Source: a virus. Taken from it: a DNA stretch of 46,844 nt. The stretch lies in the IMG/VR virus record IMGVR_UViG_3300025674_000073, positions 1 through 46,844 of that record. The stretch is one strand, 5' to 3'. The notes under the pieces were generated by a model, which saw nothing but the letters and a program-made list of their open reading frames with translations, was not told the DNA's origin and searched no databases. This document shows positions 1-8,785 of this stretch, one piece after another. Position 1 is the stretch's first letter. Every line of letters starts with the position of its first letter. Made by a program: the position numbers and the translations under genes.

Positions 1-309
1 AAATATGGTGCTTGGTATTTAGGACACGACGGACCAGAATACCTTATTGATGTTGAGTTTTTAAGACAAAAAGGATTGTGGTGTCACGCAAAAGAAATCA
101 GGTCGTTTTATCGTATGACGGAAGACCCAAACATACATTGTTTTGCACACGATACAGACTTTGCTGCACTAACATCAAAAGGTTATTTTTGGACAAGTTG
201 GTCTTATCAAATGACCAAGAAAAGTATTTGTGTTATGCCACCATTAGGAAAAGATGTTCCTAATTATGTGGCAGGAGTTTGTTCAGACTATATTGAGAGG
301 TATAAATGA
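1..309 (+). CDS. Partial hypothetical protein, 5' end outside the window
   Basis: The reading frame is open from base 1 and ends with TGA at 307-309, so only the last 102 residues are present. An in-frame TTG lies at 76, but the open frame upstream has similar composition, so the true start is probably before the window. The fragment is rich in Trp, Tyr and His. I do not recognise a family. Its stop overlaps the ATG of the next gene (ATGA at 306-309), so it belongs to the glycan operon and may be a glycosyltransferase C-terminus, but no motif proves this. Confidence 0.6.
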   Translation, partial: KYGAWYLGHDGPEYLIDVEFLRQKGLWCHAKEIRSFYRMTEDPNIHCFAHDTDFAALTSKGYFWTSWSYQMTKKSICVMPPLGKDVPNYVAGVCSDYIERYK

Positions 310-1124
310 AAGTAATTTTATGTGATGGTTGTAGTTGGACGGGTGGCCACGATATAGACCCAAAATTAGAAAAAAAAGGAATAACCAATGTTAATCATCC
401 AGATAATGACTCTTATAGATTACCAAAACTTTACCCATATAAATTGGGACAATTGTTTAATGTTGAAATCATTAACAATGGAGTAGCAGGAAGTTCTAAT
501 GACGGAATAGTTCGTAGAACTCTTAGAGAAGTAAAAAATTTATTATCAGAACATAGAGCAAGAGATATATATGTAGTGATTGGTTGGACTTCACCGGAAA
601 GAAAAGACTTTTTCTATCGTGGTGAAGACTACGGAGCATGGGATACTTTATATCCAGTTCAACGAGAATACCATCACCCAGATGATGATGTTCAGAAATT
701 TTGGGAAATATATGTTCAAAAGTATTGGAATGAAGAAGAGTATTTAGAAAGGTATTTACAACAGGTTATGTTTTTACATTTATTTTTAAAAGACCTTGGA
801 GTAAAACATTTGTTTTTTGATGCTTTTTATGAAACTCTACAAGAAAATTCTGAATCAAATTTATTAAACTCTATTGAGGTAGACGATGTTATAGCAGAAA
901 ATGGTTATGACAAAATGGGACACTATTATTTAATGAATTACTTTAACTCATTAAGACAAGATATATTTATGCCAATTTCGTTTAGAAACTTCTTACTTAA
1001 AAAAGATAGAATAAAGTTTGAAGAAAATATGTTTAATAAAAAAGATTATCACCCAACAGAAAAAGCACAACACCTTTGGGCAAAGAAATTAAGTTTAACT
1101 ATCAAGAGGCACATTAATGGATAA
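306..1124 (+). CDS. SGNH/GDSL-type hydrolase-like protein (paralog 1 of 7)
   Basis: This 272-residue protein starts with a beta strand followed by DGCSWTGG, where Ser10 sits in the place of the catalytic serine of SGNH hydrolase block I. A block II-like glycine and asparagine stretch (GVAGSSNDG, residues 59-67) follows. The usual GxND of block III is replaced by IGWTS (92-96). The C-terminal DYHPTEKAQH (247-256) resembles block V with the catalytic His249. SGNH enzymes cleave or transfer acyl esters, often on sugars; here O-acetyl addition to or removal from a surface glycan is the plausible role. It overlaps its upstream neighbour by 4 nt and the downstream gene by 8 nt. It could be inactive, because the oxyanion-hole Asn of block III is missing. 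Confidence 0.72.
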   Translation: MKVILCDGCSWTGGHDIDPKLEKKGITNVNHPDNDSYRLPKLYPYKLGQLFNVEIINNGVAGSSNDGIVRRTLREVKNLLSEHRARDIYVVIGWTSPERKDFFYRGEDYGAWDTLYPVQREYHHPDDDVQKFWEIYVQKYWNEEEYLERYLQQVMFLHLFLKDLGVKHLFFDAFYETLQENSESNLLNSIEVDDVIAENGYDKMGHYYLMNYFNSLRQDIFMPISFRNFLLKKDRIKFEENMFNKKDYHPTEKAQHLWAKKLSLTIKRHING

Positions 1125-1923
1125 CTTTCAATTATACGATGAAAACAAAAAAGGAACAATAATACTTTCACATTATCGTTCAGGTGGAACACAACTACTT
1201 TTAACTTTGACTGAAATGTTAAAATCTAATGGTATTAAAATATCTAATTTTAAAGAATTAAATTTTGACACTTTATCGGGAAAGTCATATAAAACTCAAA
1301 CCGAAGAAATGTTAAAGCACACAAACTATGCAACTATTTTACTAAATAACTCGTTGGTTATAAGTCATTTTTACAATCAAGGTTATTTTGATAAATTAAG
1401 TAAAAATTATAATCTTGTTATATTGGAACGAAAAGATAAACTAATGTCTTTACTTTCTTTACCAATATGGGAAGAACTAATAAATAAAGGATTGTTCCAT
1501 AAAGATTGGAAAACACCATTAGAGCAAACTCAAGATATGGTTGAGTTTCATAACTACTTGTTGAACCATAAACTTGATTGTATGAAATTACACTTGGGTT
1601 GGGAAAATGATATTTTTCAAAAAGGAAATAATGGTGAACCTAATTATTACTACTATTTAAATTACTTAATGAAAGCATATCAAGACGAACTTAATATGTT
1701 AAAAATACTAAAAGAAGAATATAAACTTCATACAATACACTACGAAGATTATGAGTTCATTCCTATGAATTTATCTAAGTATTATGAAAAATTTAGTGAA
1801 AGTAGTAAGAAAAAGGTTTTAGTAAATTCACAAAACAAAATACCATATATTCACAGAAACTTTATCGATTACTTTGATAACTATACTCAGAAAGTTTTGA
1901 GTGATTGGAACTTTGATGATTAA
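1117..1923 (+). CDS. Sulfotransferase-like P-loop protein
   Basis: The N-terminus of this 268-residue protein contains TIILSHYRSGGTQLL (residues 14-28), which looks like the 5'-phosphosulfate-binding loop of PAPS-dependent sulfotransferases. A second segment, ILERKDKLMSLLS (102-114), matches the Arg-x(n)-Ser pattern of the 3'-phosphate-binding motif. Such enzymes move sulfate from PAPS to hydroxyls on sugars. It lies between two SGNH-like genes and overlaps both neighbours, which fits decoration of a glycan. Family assignment rests on these two motifs only, and other P-loop kinases remain possible. Confidence 0.6.
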   Translation: MDNFQLYDENKKGTIILSHYRSGGTQLLLTLTEMLKSNGIKISNFKELNFDTLSGKSYKTQTEEMLKHTNYATILLNNSLVISHFYNQGYFDKLSKNYNLVILERKDKLMSLLSLPIWEELINKGLFHKDWKTPLEQTQDMVEFHNYLLNHKLDCMKLHLGWENDIFQKGNNGEPNYYYYLNYLMKAYQDELNMLKILKEEYKLHTIHYEDYEFIPMNLSKYYEKFSESSKKKVLVNSQNKIPYIHRNFIDYFDNYTQKVLSDWNFDD

Positions 1924-2536
1924 ATTAATCATATTTGATTTGGACGGAGTATTGGTTGATGCCAAAGAAATACATTACAACTCATTAAACCAAGCACTGA
2001 AAAATATAGATAAAAAATATGTTATCAATCGTGATGAACATTTATCCGAATATGACGGAAATCCTACGAGAACAAAACTAACTATGTTATCACAACAAAA
2101 AGGCTTACCTTATGAATTACACGATAAGGTTTGGGAAGATAAACAAAACTTAACAATACAAATGATTAATGATTTGGAAACAGACGAAAGATTAATATCA
2201 GTATTGGAAAGATTAGAAAAAGACGGATATACATTGTGTTGTGCAACTAATTCAGTTCGTCATAGTGCAATTGTCCAATTAACAAGACGAGGATTTATCG
2301 ACCATTTAGAATTTGTATTCACTAACCAAGATGTAGTGAATCCAAAACCCAATACAGAAATTTATTTAAGATGTATGATTAAAGCTGGAGTTAGTCCAAA
2401 AGAAACCATTATACTGGAAGATTCTGAATTAGGAAGAAAAGGAGCAAGAGAAACAGGTTCACCGGTGTTAGAAATAGAAGATTCATCAGATGTCACCTAT
2501 CGTAAGATACGAAAGTTTATTGAAAATGTCAAGTAA
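1916..2536 (+). CDS. HAD-superfamily phosphatase, beta-phosphoglucomutase-like
   Basis: I chose the ATG at 1916 (206 residues), which overlaps the upstream stop, over an upstream GTG at 1901, because translation then starts directly at the first beta strand. HAD motif I is FDLDGVLVD (Asp8 and Asp10). Motif II is the Thr/Ser in CCATNS, motif III is the Lys of NPKPN, and motif IV is ILEDSELGRKGA. A helical cap follows motif I, as in the beta-phosphoglucomutase and phosphoglycolate phosphatase branch. It probably dephosphorylates or isomerises a sugar phosphate for the glycan pathway. The exact substrate cannot be seen. Confidence 0.82.
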   Translation: MIKLIIFDLDGVLVDAKEIHYNSLNQALKNIDKKYVINRDEHLSEYDGNPTRTKLTMLSQQKGLPYELHDKVWEDKQNLTIQMINDLETDERLISVLERLEKDGYTLCCATNSVRHSAIVQLTRRGFIDHLEFVFTNQDVVNPKPNTEIYLRCMIKAGVSPKETIILEDSELGRKGARETGSPVLEIEDSSDVTYRKIRKFIENVK

Positions 2537-3224
2537 AAATTTATATATAAATGGTTGCAGTTTTACAGCAGGACACGAAATACAAGAGGGACTGACTTGG
2601 CCAGAACTTTTATCAAAAAAAATGAATTTAAACTTGATAAACCAAGCAGTAAACGGAAACTCTATGTCATCAATAATGTATAATTCAGTAAATCATTTAC
2701 AAAAATTAAATAGTGATGATACATTAGTGGTGATTGGACTTACTTGGGAATCCCGAACTATGTTACAATTTGATAAGTTTATAACCAACATTACTAATAG
2801 TGATTTAGTCGGTCGAAACTCACAGGTTAAGTTAAGCACTTGGAGAAGAGTATCATCACCATATACATTTGACCAAAATGAAATCAATCTTTTTAGTAAA
2901 AATTTAAATACAAGTAAATATAATAAATTATATAATTCTTTTGTTGATTTTTATCAAGTATTAGTTGAAAATGATAAAAACTTATCTAATAATCAAAACT
3001 TAATCTTAGAAACACAAATACTATTACTACAATCATTTTTAAATCAAAATGATTTTAATTATAGGTTTGTTAATTGGAATACATTGATTGATAGTTCAAA
3101 GTTTAAAAATGTTATTTCATTTGATAAGTCTTGGAAAGAAAAATTTATAGACGACACATCACACCCAACAGAAGAAGGTTGTGTAAATATATCGGAGGTT
3201 ATTTATGATAGCTTTAACAAATAA
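2526..3224 (+). CDS. SGNH/GDSL-type hydrolase-like protein (paralog 2 of 7)
   Basis: The best start is the ATG at 2526 (232 residues); an earlier in-frame start at 2490 would lie well inside the HAD gene. Block I is INGCSFTAGHE with Ser12. A NGNSMSS stretch occupies the block II position, and block III reads VVIGLTWESR instead of GxND. The C-terminal DDTSHPTEEG carries a textbook DxxH pair. The DxxH pair makes this one of the copies most likely to be catalytically active as an acyl esterase or acyltransferase. The downstream gene starts 20 nt before its stop. Confidence 0.75.
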   Translation: MSSKNLYINGCSFTAGHEIQEGLTWPELLSKKMNLNLINQAVNGNSMSSIMYNSVNHLQKLNSDDTLVVIGLTWESRTMLQFDKFITNITNSDLVGRNSQVKLSTWRRVSSPYTFDQNEINLFSKNLNTSKYNKLYNSFVDFYQVLVENDKNLSNNQNLILETQILLLQSFLNQNDFNYRFVNWNTLIDSSKFKNVISFDKSWKEKFIDDTSHPTEEGCVNISEVIYDSFNK

Positions 3225-4470
3225 TTTCAATCAGGTTAGTTTGCACGAACCAACCCAAGATGTTATCGAAAGATATAAACATATTCCAGAAATAAACGAA
3301 TTGGACAACCGTGGATTACCAATTTGTCGTCCATTATTTAGTCATTCAAGTTTACCAGATATTTTAAATTTAGAACTGACAAAAGAAAAAGACTTTGACT
3401 TTAATTCAGAATTTAGTTATTTTGTTCACGTTCATCATAATCAACCATTATGGGCAAAAAACTTAGATGTTATACCAAATAGGATATTAGAAGAAGTTAG
3501 AAAAGGAAATTGTAAATTAATTTTTGATAATACACTCGAAGGTAAATCTATTGAAGGAGAAGAGTTTTTAAATCCATTTTATCAAAGTATTGATAAATTA
3601 AAACTTCCAACAAAAAATATCTACTTCATTACAAATAATTTGATAGCAGAAAAAACACACCAAGAATATCATAGAGCAGATAAGATTAATGTTATATCGA
3701 TTATGTGGAATGTCTTTGATATACAACGACTAAAAGAATTGGGACATCTACCAAAAAAAGTTTCTGCTGAAATGGAACATAAATACAAGTCAGTAAATAT
3801 ATTCAAAATGAAACACTTTTTAAAAATTAATAGAACTAATCGTGATGAACGAGATATATTTATGTTGTTTTTAAATTTCGAAAGAATACTTGATAAGTGT
3901 TTGGTTAGTTTTCCAAATCTTTATAAAGACCAAAACTATCCAAGACAATTTTACAAATACACACAACAAGAAAACATTAATGATTTAAAATCAAAACTAC
4001 CATTTGATATTGATGATACAGATAAAACTAATCACGGACCAGCAGGAATAGGAGAAGGATTCTTTGACGCAGACTTACCATTTAACCCGATACACTATCG
4101 TAATTCATTTATCAGTATTGTTATGGGTGCCTTTCCATTTGACACAAACGGACATCATCTACATAGTTCTACTTTTAATCCTATGTATTGTGGACACCCG
4201 ATTATACAATTTGCACCATACAAATCATTAGAAACTATGAAACAATATGGATTTAAAACCTTCGATAAGTGGTGGGACGAAAGTTATGATGATGAACCAG
4301 ATGATTGGAAACGATTACAAATGGTTATGAACTTAGCTTTGGATTTAAGTGAATATGATGAAAGTAGTTTACTTTATATGTATAATGATATGAAAGAAAC
4401 TCTACAACACAACATTGATGTTATAGAAAACTATGATGTAAAAACAAATTTATACGATAGGATATTTTAA
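3205..4470 (+). CDS. Putative glycosyltransferase-like protein (FucT-like C-terminal region)
   Basis: This 421-residue protein starts inside the preceding gene with a good ribosome binding site (CGGAGG about 8 nt before the ATG). The N-terminal half is unfamiliar. The C-terminal third has the pattern of retaining-fold glycosyltransferases that end with a sugar-nucleotide site: a hydrophobic FISIVMGAFPF, then FNPMYCGHPIIQFAP and a Trp-rich KTFDKWWDESYDDEPDD. A similar 'G-x-P-I-I' turn followed by 'fdkwwDEsYD' is known from phage and bacterial polysaccharide loci. The enzyme class is inference, and the donor and acceptor are unknown. Confidence 0.5.
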   Translation: MIALTNNFNQVSLHEPTQDVIERYKHIPEINELDNRGLPICRPLFSHSSLPDILNLELTKEKDFDFNSEFSYFVHVHHNQPLWAKNLDVIPNRILEEVRKGNCKLIFDNTLEGKSIEGEEFLNPFYQSIDKLKLPTKNIYFITNNLIAEKTHQEYHRADKINVISIMWNVFDIQRLKELGHLPKKVSAEMEHKYKSVNIFKMKHFLKINRTNRDERDIFMLFLNFERILDKCLVSFPNLYKDQNYPRQFYKYTQQENINDLKSKLPFDIDDTDKTNHGPAGIGEGFFDADLPFNPIHYRNSFISIVMGAFPFDTNGHHLHSSTFNPMYCGHPIIQFAPYKSLETMKQYGFKTFDKWWDESYDDEPDDWKRLQMVMNLALDLSEYDESSLLYMYNDMKETLQHNIDVIENYDVKTNLYDRIF

Positions 4471-4853
4471 TGAACGAAACATATTACAACGGAAAGTATA
4501 ACACCATTACACCAGATATGGATTTAGTTAAAGAAGTATTTAGAATTAAAAAGCAAGAACTCGATAATGATGAAGTTTTTTCTGGTAATTTAATTCTTAA
4601 TAAAGAGTTTGATAATTTAGACACCGATAAAATCTTTTCATTACCATTAGATGAAAATACCATTTATGTTAATGATGTAAAGTATTCTGCCAATTGGAAA
4701 GAATGTGAAATAGATGATAGTATATTGTATTGTGGTTCATTTGTTTTATGGATAGTTGGAAACCAACACAGAACACCACAAAATTTATTTGGACAAATGA
4801 GACAACATAGAATAAAAGTAAAAAACATATGGGAGGCATTAAATGAATTATGA
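4470..4853 (+). CDS. Hypothetical protein, 127 residues
   Basis: This is a real gene by position: its ATG overlaps the upstream TAA by one base and its own end overlaps the next gene by 11 nt. The protein is acidic in its first half and ends with a basic, Gln- and His-containing stretch (GNQHRTPQNLFGQMRQHRIK). There is no signal peptide or membrane segment. I do not recognise a family. Sitting between a putative glycosyltransferase and an SGNH-like protein, it presumably serves the same pathway. Confidence 0.55.
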   Translation: MNETYYNGKYNTITPDMDLVKEVFRIKKQELDNDEVFSGNLILNKEFDNLDTDKIFSLPLDENTIYVNDVKYSANWKECEIDDSILYCGSFVLWIVGNQHRTPQNLFGQMRQHRIKVKNIWEALNEL

Positions 4854-5616
4854 TGTAGTGGTAAACTTTGGTTGTAGTTTTATGAACGGGGATAGAGTTC
4901 GTGATGAAAATGGAGTAAGTTTACAATCAGAAGTTGTAGCATCAAAATTACTATCAGATAAATTAAATTGTGATTTTGTTAATTTAGCAAAAACCGGAGC
5001 AGCAAATGATACAATTTTTAGAAGACTTTATAGGTGGGTAGAGTCAAATACTGCATATAAAAATCCATTGATGATTATAGGTTTATCTGGAACAGCAAGA
5101 TTTTCTTATTTTAGTGAACATATGAATAGATTTTATAACCTACACCCAGCACAGATAAATTCTTATGATGATAAATCATTAGAAGTAATGAATGAAAGAG
5201 TAACTAATAACTTTGAAAAACCAAACGTTTTAAGAAATTGGATAGAATATTATTACAAGTGGTTTTATAGTGATGAACATAATGATAAAAAACTTCAACA
5301 AGAAGTTATGTTTTTACATCATTATTTGAAAGGTAATAATTGTGATTACAGATTACACAATTCTTTACAGGATAGTTTAGGTGATATTAAATCAAAAATA
5401 AATTATATTTCTTTTCTGGATAATGATTATACAGAAGAGGATTGTTGGTATGGATATTTACATTGGCAAGTATACAATGTTGATAAAGAAGATTTTAGTG
5501 ATAATGTGAGATTTAGAAGAAATCAACCACCTTGGGGAAAAAGATTTTGCGATGGACACCCTTCACCAAACGCAAACAAGGAATTATTTGATAGAATATA
5601 TGAGAGTTTAAAATGA
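4843..5616 (+). CDS. SGNH/GDSL-type hydrolase-like protein (paralog 3 of 7)
   Basis: The 257-residue product begins with a strand leading to NFGCSFMNGD, with Ser12 as the block I nucleophile. Block II-like KTGAANDTIFRR and block III-like MIIGLSGTARF follow. The C-terminal CDGHPSPNANKELF carries the block V histidine, with Asp two residues ahead instead of three. Its layout matches the other SGNH paralogs in this cluster, especially those at 306 and 12098. It probably acts on acyl groups of a glycan. The overlap with both neighbours suggests translational coupling. Confidence 0.72.
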   Translation: MNYDVVVNFGCSFMNGDRVRDENGVSLQSEVVASKLLSDKLNCDFVNLAKTGAANDTIFRRLYRWVESNTAYKNPLMIIGLSGTARFSYFSEHMNRFYNLHPAQINSYDDKSLEVMNERVTNNFEKPNVLRNWIEYYYKWFYSDEHNDKKLQQEVMFLHHYLKGNNCDYRLHNSLQDSLGDIKSKINYISFLDNDYTEEDCWYGYLHWQVYNVDKEDFSDNVRFRRNQPPWGKRFCDGHPSPNANKELFDRIYESLK

Positions 5617-6404
5617 AAATAGCAATTTGTATGAGTGGACAACTTCGTCAATGGGAAATGGCAAAAGAAAATCAAAAATGGTTTTGGTCATCAGGCCCAA
5701 ATGAACAGGTAGATTACTTTATTCACACTTGGGATTATAGTGGAGATAGAAAAGGAGTATCTCAACCATATGAGTGGAGAGATATTTCACAAGAAGAATT
5801 TGATAAAGTAGTGGAGTGGTATCAACCAAAAGGTTATGTATTTGATGATAAAAAGCAAGAGTTTTTTTATCAACACGACCATTGGAGTAGTTTGTTTTAT
5901 AGTATGGCACAATCTATAATGTTGAAACGAGAATATGAAATAGAAAACAATATAGAATATGATGTTGTTATCAAGTCAAGACCAGATGTAGTGTTTGACC
6001 CGAAGTATCACTTTAGTCCAGAACATTTAGAAAATAATTTACTCTACTCTACACACGGAGGAATTATGGAGCACGAGTTTGGTATGTATAATGTAAACGA
6101 TTGTGTTTTTTATGGAAATTCTTACACTATGGATTTAGTGTCTCAAATGTATTCATATAGACAAAAAATGTTAGACGGAAGAAATATTATTAAAGATAAA
6201 TTATTTACAGGTTCAATGGGGCCTGGGGTTCTAATGCAAGAATATTTTAGAGAGTATGGAATAACACCACAATCCATTCAACCAAATCAATTTACTTTTA
6301 TAGAAACACTACTGAAATTAGGTTGTCCAGACGATTTACATCTAATGGAACATAACGATTTTCATAAAATGGAAAAATATTTTAGGGATTGGTATAAAAA
6401 GTGA
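5613..6404 (+). CDS. Putative glycosyltransferase, 'SGQLR/SRPD' family
   Basis: This 263-residue protein starts KIAICMSGQLRQW and carries VVIKSRPDVVFD at residues 118-129, where the SRPD segment occupies the position of a DxD-like metal or sugar-nucleotide motif. A paralog in the same operon (13679-14494) has the matching landmarks IAVCISGLIRFW and VITTRNDVVIP. Proteins of this type appear in phage and bacterial polysaccharide loci and are treated as glycosyltransferase-like. The donor sugar is not predictable. The start overlaps the upstream stop by 4 nt (ATGA). Confidence 0.55.
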   Translation: MKIAICMSGQLRQWEMAKENQKWFWSSGPNEQVDYFIHTWDYSGDRKGVSQPYEWRDISQEEFDKVVEWYQPKGYVFDDKKQEFFYQHDHWSSLFYSMAQSIMLKREYEIENNIEYDVVIKSRPDVVFDPKYHFSPEHLENNLLYSTHGGIMEHEFGMYNVNDCVFYGNSYTMDLVSQMYSYRQKMLDGRNIIKDKLFTGSMGPGVLMQEYFREYGITPQSIQPNQFTFIETLLKLGCPDDLHLMEHNDFHKMEKYFRDWYKK

Positions 6405-7261
6405 ATATAATTACAGGAGAAAAGTTTCAACAAATTTGTAATCACAATCTTAGCACAGAACTAATGATTAAGTTTGAGTATCATTCCGAAAAGTATATCA
6501 ATGTTAGAGAGTTTGATTTTGTAAACTTCGATAACAGAGAAATGGTTTTTATAAATAATAACTTATTTCACTTACTATCATTACAAAGAATAAATAAAAA
6601 ATCTGAGTTAAAAGAAGTTAATATGTTTGAGATATTATCACAATTTAAAAATCCATTTAATTTAATTTTACATAATAATGACTCGCCATTTACCGATGAT
6701 GATTTAATTTATTTTGATATACCGAATTGTAAAAAAATATACACACAGAATACAATGACATACGATAAAAGAGTTATTCCGATACCAATTGGTATTGCCA
6801 ATTCTTGTTGGAAATGGGGAGACTTATCAGTTTGGGAAAATGTAAAAATAAAAGATAAAAGAAATAATTTTGTATATTTTAACTTTCAAGTTGAAGGTGG
6901 ATGTAGAGACCAAAAAAGACCAGATTGTTATGAAAGTATTTCATCACAAGGAATCGAGTGGTTAGAAATGATACCATATAATGATTACATAGAAAACTTG
7001 TCTACTTATGAATTTAGTGTTTGTCCAGAAGGAAATGGAATTGATACACATAGGCTTTGGGAATCTCTTTACTTAAAAGTAATTCCTATCGTTGATAAAA
7101 ATCCTATGACAGAACATTTCTCAAAGTGGTTTCCTATGGTGTTGGTTGATGATTGGAAAACTTTTGATGTTAATGATGTGAAAGGAACTTATAATGATTA
7201 CAATTGGGAAAATTATTATTTATTAGACTTTGATAAATTTTGTAAAAAGGTAGGATTATGA
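6401..7261 (+). CDS. Exostosin/GT47-like glycosyltransferase
   Basis: The gene starts with GTG at 6401, overlapping the previous TGA by 4 nt. The 286-residue product has a C-terminal block YEFSVCPEGNGIDTHRLWES followed by LYLKVIPIV. This is characteristic of exostosin-like and related GT-B transferases, in which the Glu and His-Arg bind the nucleotide sugar. An upstream VIPIPIGIAN stretch fits the linker before the C-terminal Rossmann domain. It likely adds a sugar to the glycan built by this operon. Confidence 0.68.
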   Translation: MNIITGEKFQQICNHNLSTELMIKFEYHSEKYINVREFDFVNFDNREMVFINNNLFHLLSLQRINKKSELKEVNMFEILSQFKNPFNLILHNNDSPFTDDDLIYFDIPNCKKIYTQNTMTYDKRVIPIPIGIANSCWKWGDLSVWENVKIKDKRNNFVYFNFQVEGGCRDQKRPDCYESISSQGIEWLEMIPYNDYIENLSTYEFSVCPEGNGIDTHRLWESLYLKVIPIVDKNPMTEHFSKWFPMVLVDDWKTFDVNDVKGTYNDYNWENYYLLDFDKFCKKVGL

Positions 7262-8121
7262 AAAGAGTAATATCATTTGGAGATAGTTTTACAGCAGGAC
7301 TTGGAACTGACAAATCTTACGAAGAATCCCAATTAGGAAAACATCCAGATTGGGATAAGTGGACAGATAAAGAAAAAACAGAAGCAAGACAAAGAATGAA
7401 AAAATTTAGAGATGAAAATTCATTTACTAAGTTTTTTGCCGACAATTATAATGTTTCTTATATTAATCGAGGTAATATCGGTTGTAGTAATAAGGTTATT
7501 CTTGATTCCATTTTTCAGTTCGACTATAACAATGGATTTCAAGAAGGGGACTTTGTTTTAATCGGATTTACATCATCTTTACGAGATAATGCAACATTTG
7601 TCCCAAGTATTATTAGTGAAAATGTTATGGCAGACATTTCTTGGAGTGTTAAAGAAATGACTAACTTAACAATGGGTTCAACAAAAATTGTATGGAAAGA
7701 CAAAGATAATAAGTCTAATCAATTATATGAAGATTTCTACCAACAATATGTTAAAGACTTTTTATTAAATGTTTATGATGAAAAGTATTATGATATTTAC
7801 AATTTAAATTTAGTTCATATGATACAAAGTTTTCTTAAATATAGAAAGGTAAATTACATAATGTTTGATGCCTTTGAACCTATGTTTAGAAATGAAATAC
7901 CAAAGCAAATTGATACAACATATTATTGGGAAATTGGTAAAAAAAATATATGGTCTTACTTGTGGGATTTTAATGATGAAACATTATATGAAACAGATGA
8001 GGTTTATTTTACCGTTGATAATGATAGAAATGAAAATGTTCACAAACACCCGAGTCGTAAAGGACACGAGTTATTTACAAAGGAGTTAATAAAGTTTTAT
8101 GAAAGTGTATATAGGATTTGA
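7258..8121 (+). CDS. SGNH/GDSL-type hydrolase-like protein (paralog 4 of 7)
   Basis: This is the copy closest to a canonical GDSL enzyme at the N-terminus: VISFGDSFTAGLG with Ser10. An insertion of charged helical residues follows (about residues 20-60), making it the longest paralog at 287 residues. The block II region is RGNIGCSNKV and block III reads LIGFTSSLRD. The C-terminal NVHKHPSRKGHELF keeps the His-Pro pair but lacks an obvious Asp of DxxH. It overlaps the next gene by 23 nt. The role is probably acyl transfer or hydrolysis on a sugar. Confidence 0.75.
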   Translation: MKRVISFGDSFTAGLGTDKSYEESQLGKHPDWDKWTDKEKTEARQRMKKFRDENSFTKFFADNYNVSYINRGNIGCSNKVILDSIFQFDYNNGFQEGDFVLIGFTSSLRDNATFVPSIISENVMADISWSVKEMTNLTMGSTKIVWKDKDNKSNQLYEDFYQQYVKDFLLNVYDEKYYDIYNLNLVHMIQSFLKYRKVNYIMFDAFEPMFRNEIPKQIDTTYYWEIGKKNIWSYLWDFNDETLYETDEVYFTVDNDRNENVHKHPSRKGHELFTKELIKFYESVYRI

Positions 8122-8785
8122 TAGTAGACAAAGTTTTATAGAGAAGTTTGACAAAGTGGTTAATGCCCCATATGAGGTTTGTGAATATTCAATCAAAAAA
8201 CACAATCCACACATAGAAGTAGAACCAATCATATTGAGTGAGTTAGTTGATAGAGGTTGTTATTACAGAGATGTAGACCCATTAGCATCAACAGAATTTA
8301 CTTATAGTAGATTTTTAGTTCCATTTTTAAACGACTACAAAGGGATAGCAGTATTTTGTGATTCAGACTTTTTATGGAATTGTAATGTTGAGGAGTTATT
8401 AGAATTTTATGATGATACTGATGCGGTGTCTTGTGTTCAACACGACTACACACCAAACACCACTACAAAAATGGACGGACTACAACAAACAACATATCCG
8501 AGAAAAAACTGGTCAAGTTTGATGATGTTTAATTGTGAACATCCAGATACACAAAAATTATCAGTAGAGGTAGTCAATACTGAAAGTCCAAAATATTTAC
8601 ATAGAATGTCTTGGGCAAGTTCTATTGGAAGTATTCCTTTGACTTACAATTACTTAGAAGGGGACTACAAATATATGGAAAATCCAAAAGTAGTTCACTT
8701 TACAAATGGTGGTCCTTGGCACGAAACTTGGGAAGGAGATTATGGAGACGATTGGATAAAGGTTTACAATGAAATCAAGGGTTAG
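8099..8785 (+). CDS. GT8-like glycosyltransferase
   Basis: The 228-residue product starts MKVYIGFDSR and contains FTYSRFLVPFL followed by IAVFCDSDFLW, where Asp88-Ser-Asp90 is a clear DxD metal-binding motif of GT-A glycosyltransferases. A late VHFTNGGPWHETW matches the His-bearing end motif seen in GT8-type enzymes. It should transfer a hexose or related sugar from a nucleotide donor with a divalent metal. It lacks a membrane anchor. It begins inside the preceding SGNH gene, pointing to coupled translation. Confidence 0.72.
   Translation: MKVYIGFDSRQSFIEKFDKVVNAPYEVCEYSIKKHNPHIEVEPIILSELVDRGCYYRDVDPLASTEFTYSRFLVPFLNDYKGIAVFCDSDFLWNCNVEELLEFYDDTDAVSCVQHDYTPNTTTKMDGLQQTTYPRKNWSSLMMFNCEHPDTQKLSVEVVNTESPKYLHRMSWASSIGSIPLTYNYLEGDYKYMENPKVVHFTNGGPWHETWEGDYGDDWIKVYNEIKG

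Noticed and set aside
2490-2525. Upstream start for the second SGNH-like gene
   Set aside because: The extension would sit inside the HAD gene; ATG at 2526 begins directly before the first strand, as in the paralogs.
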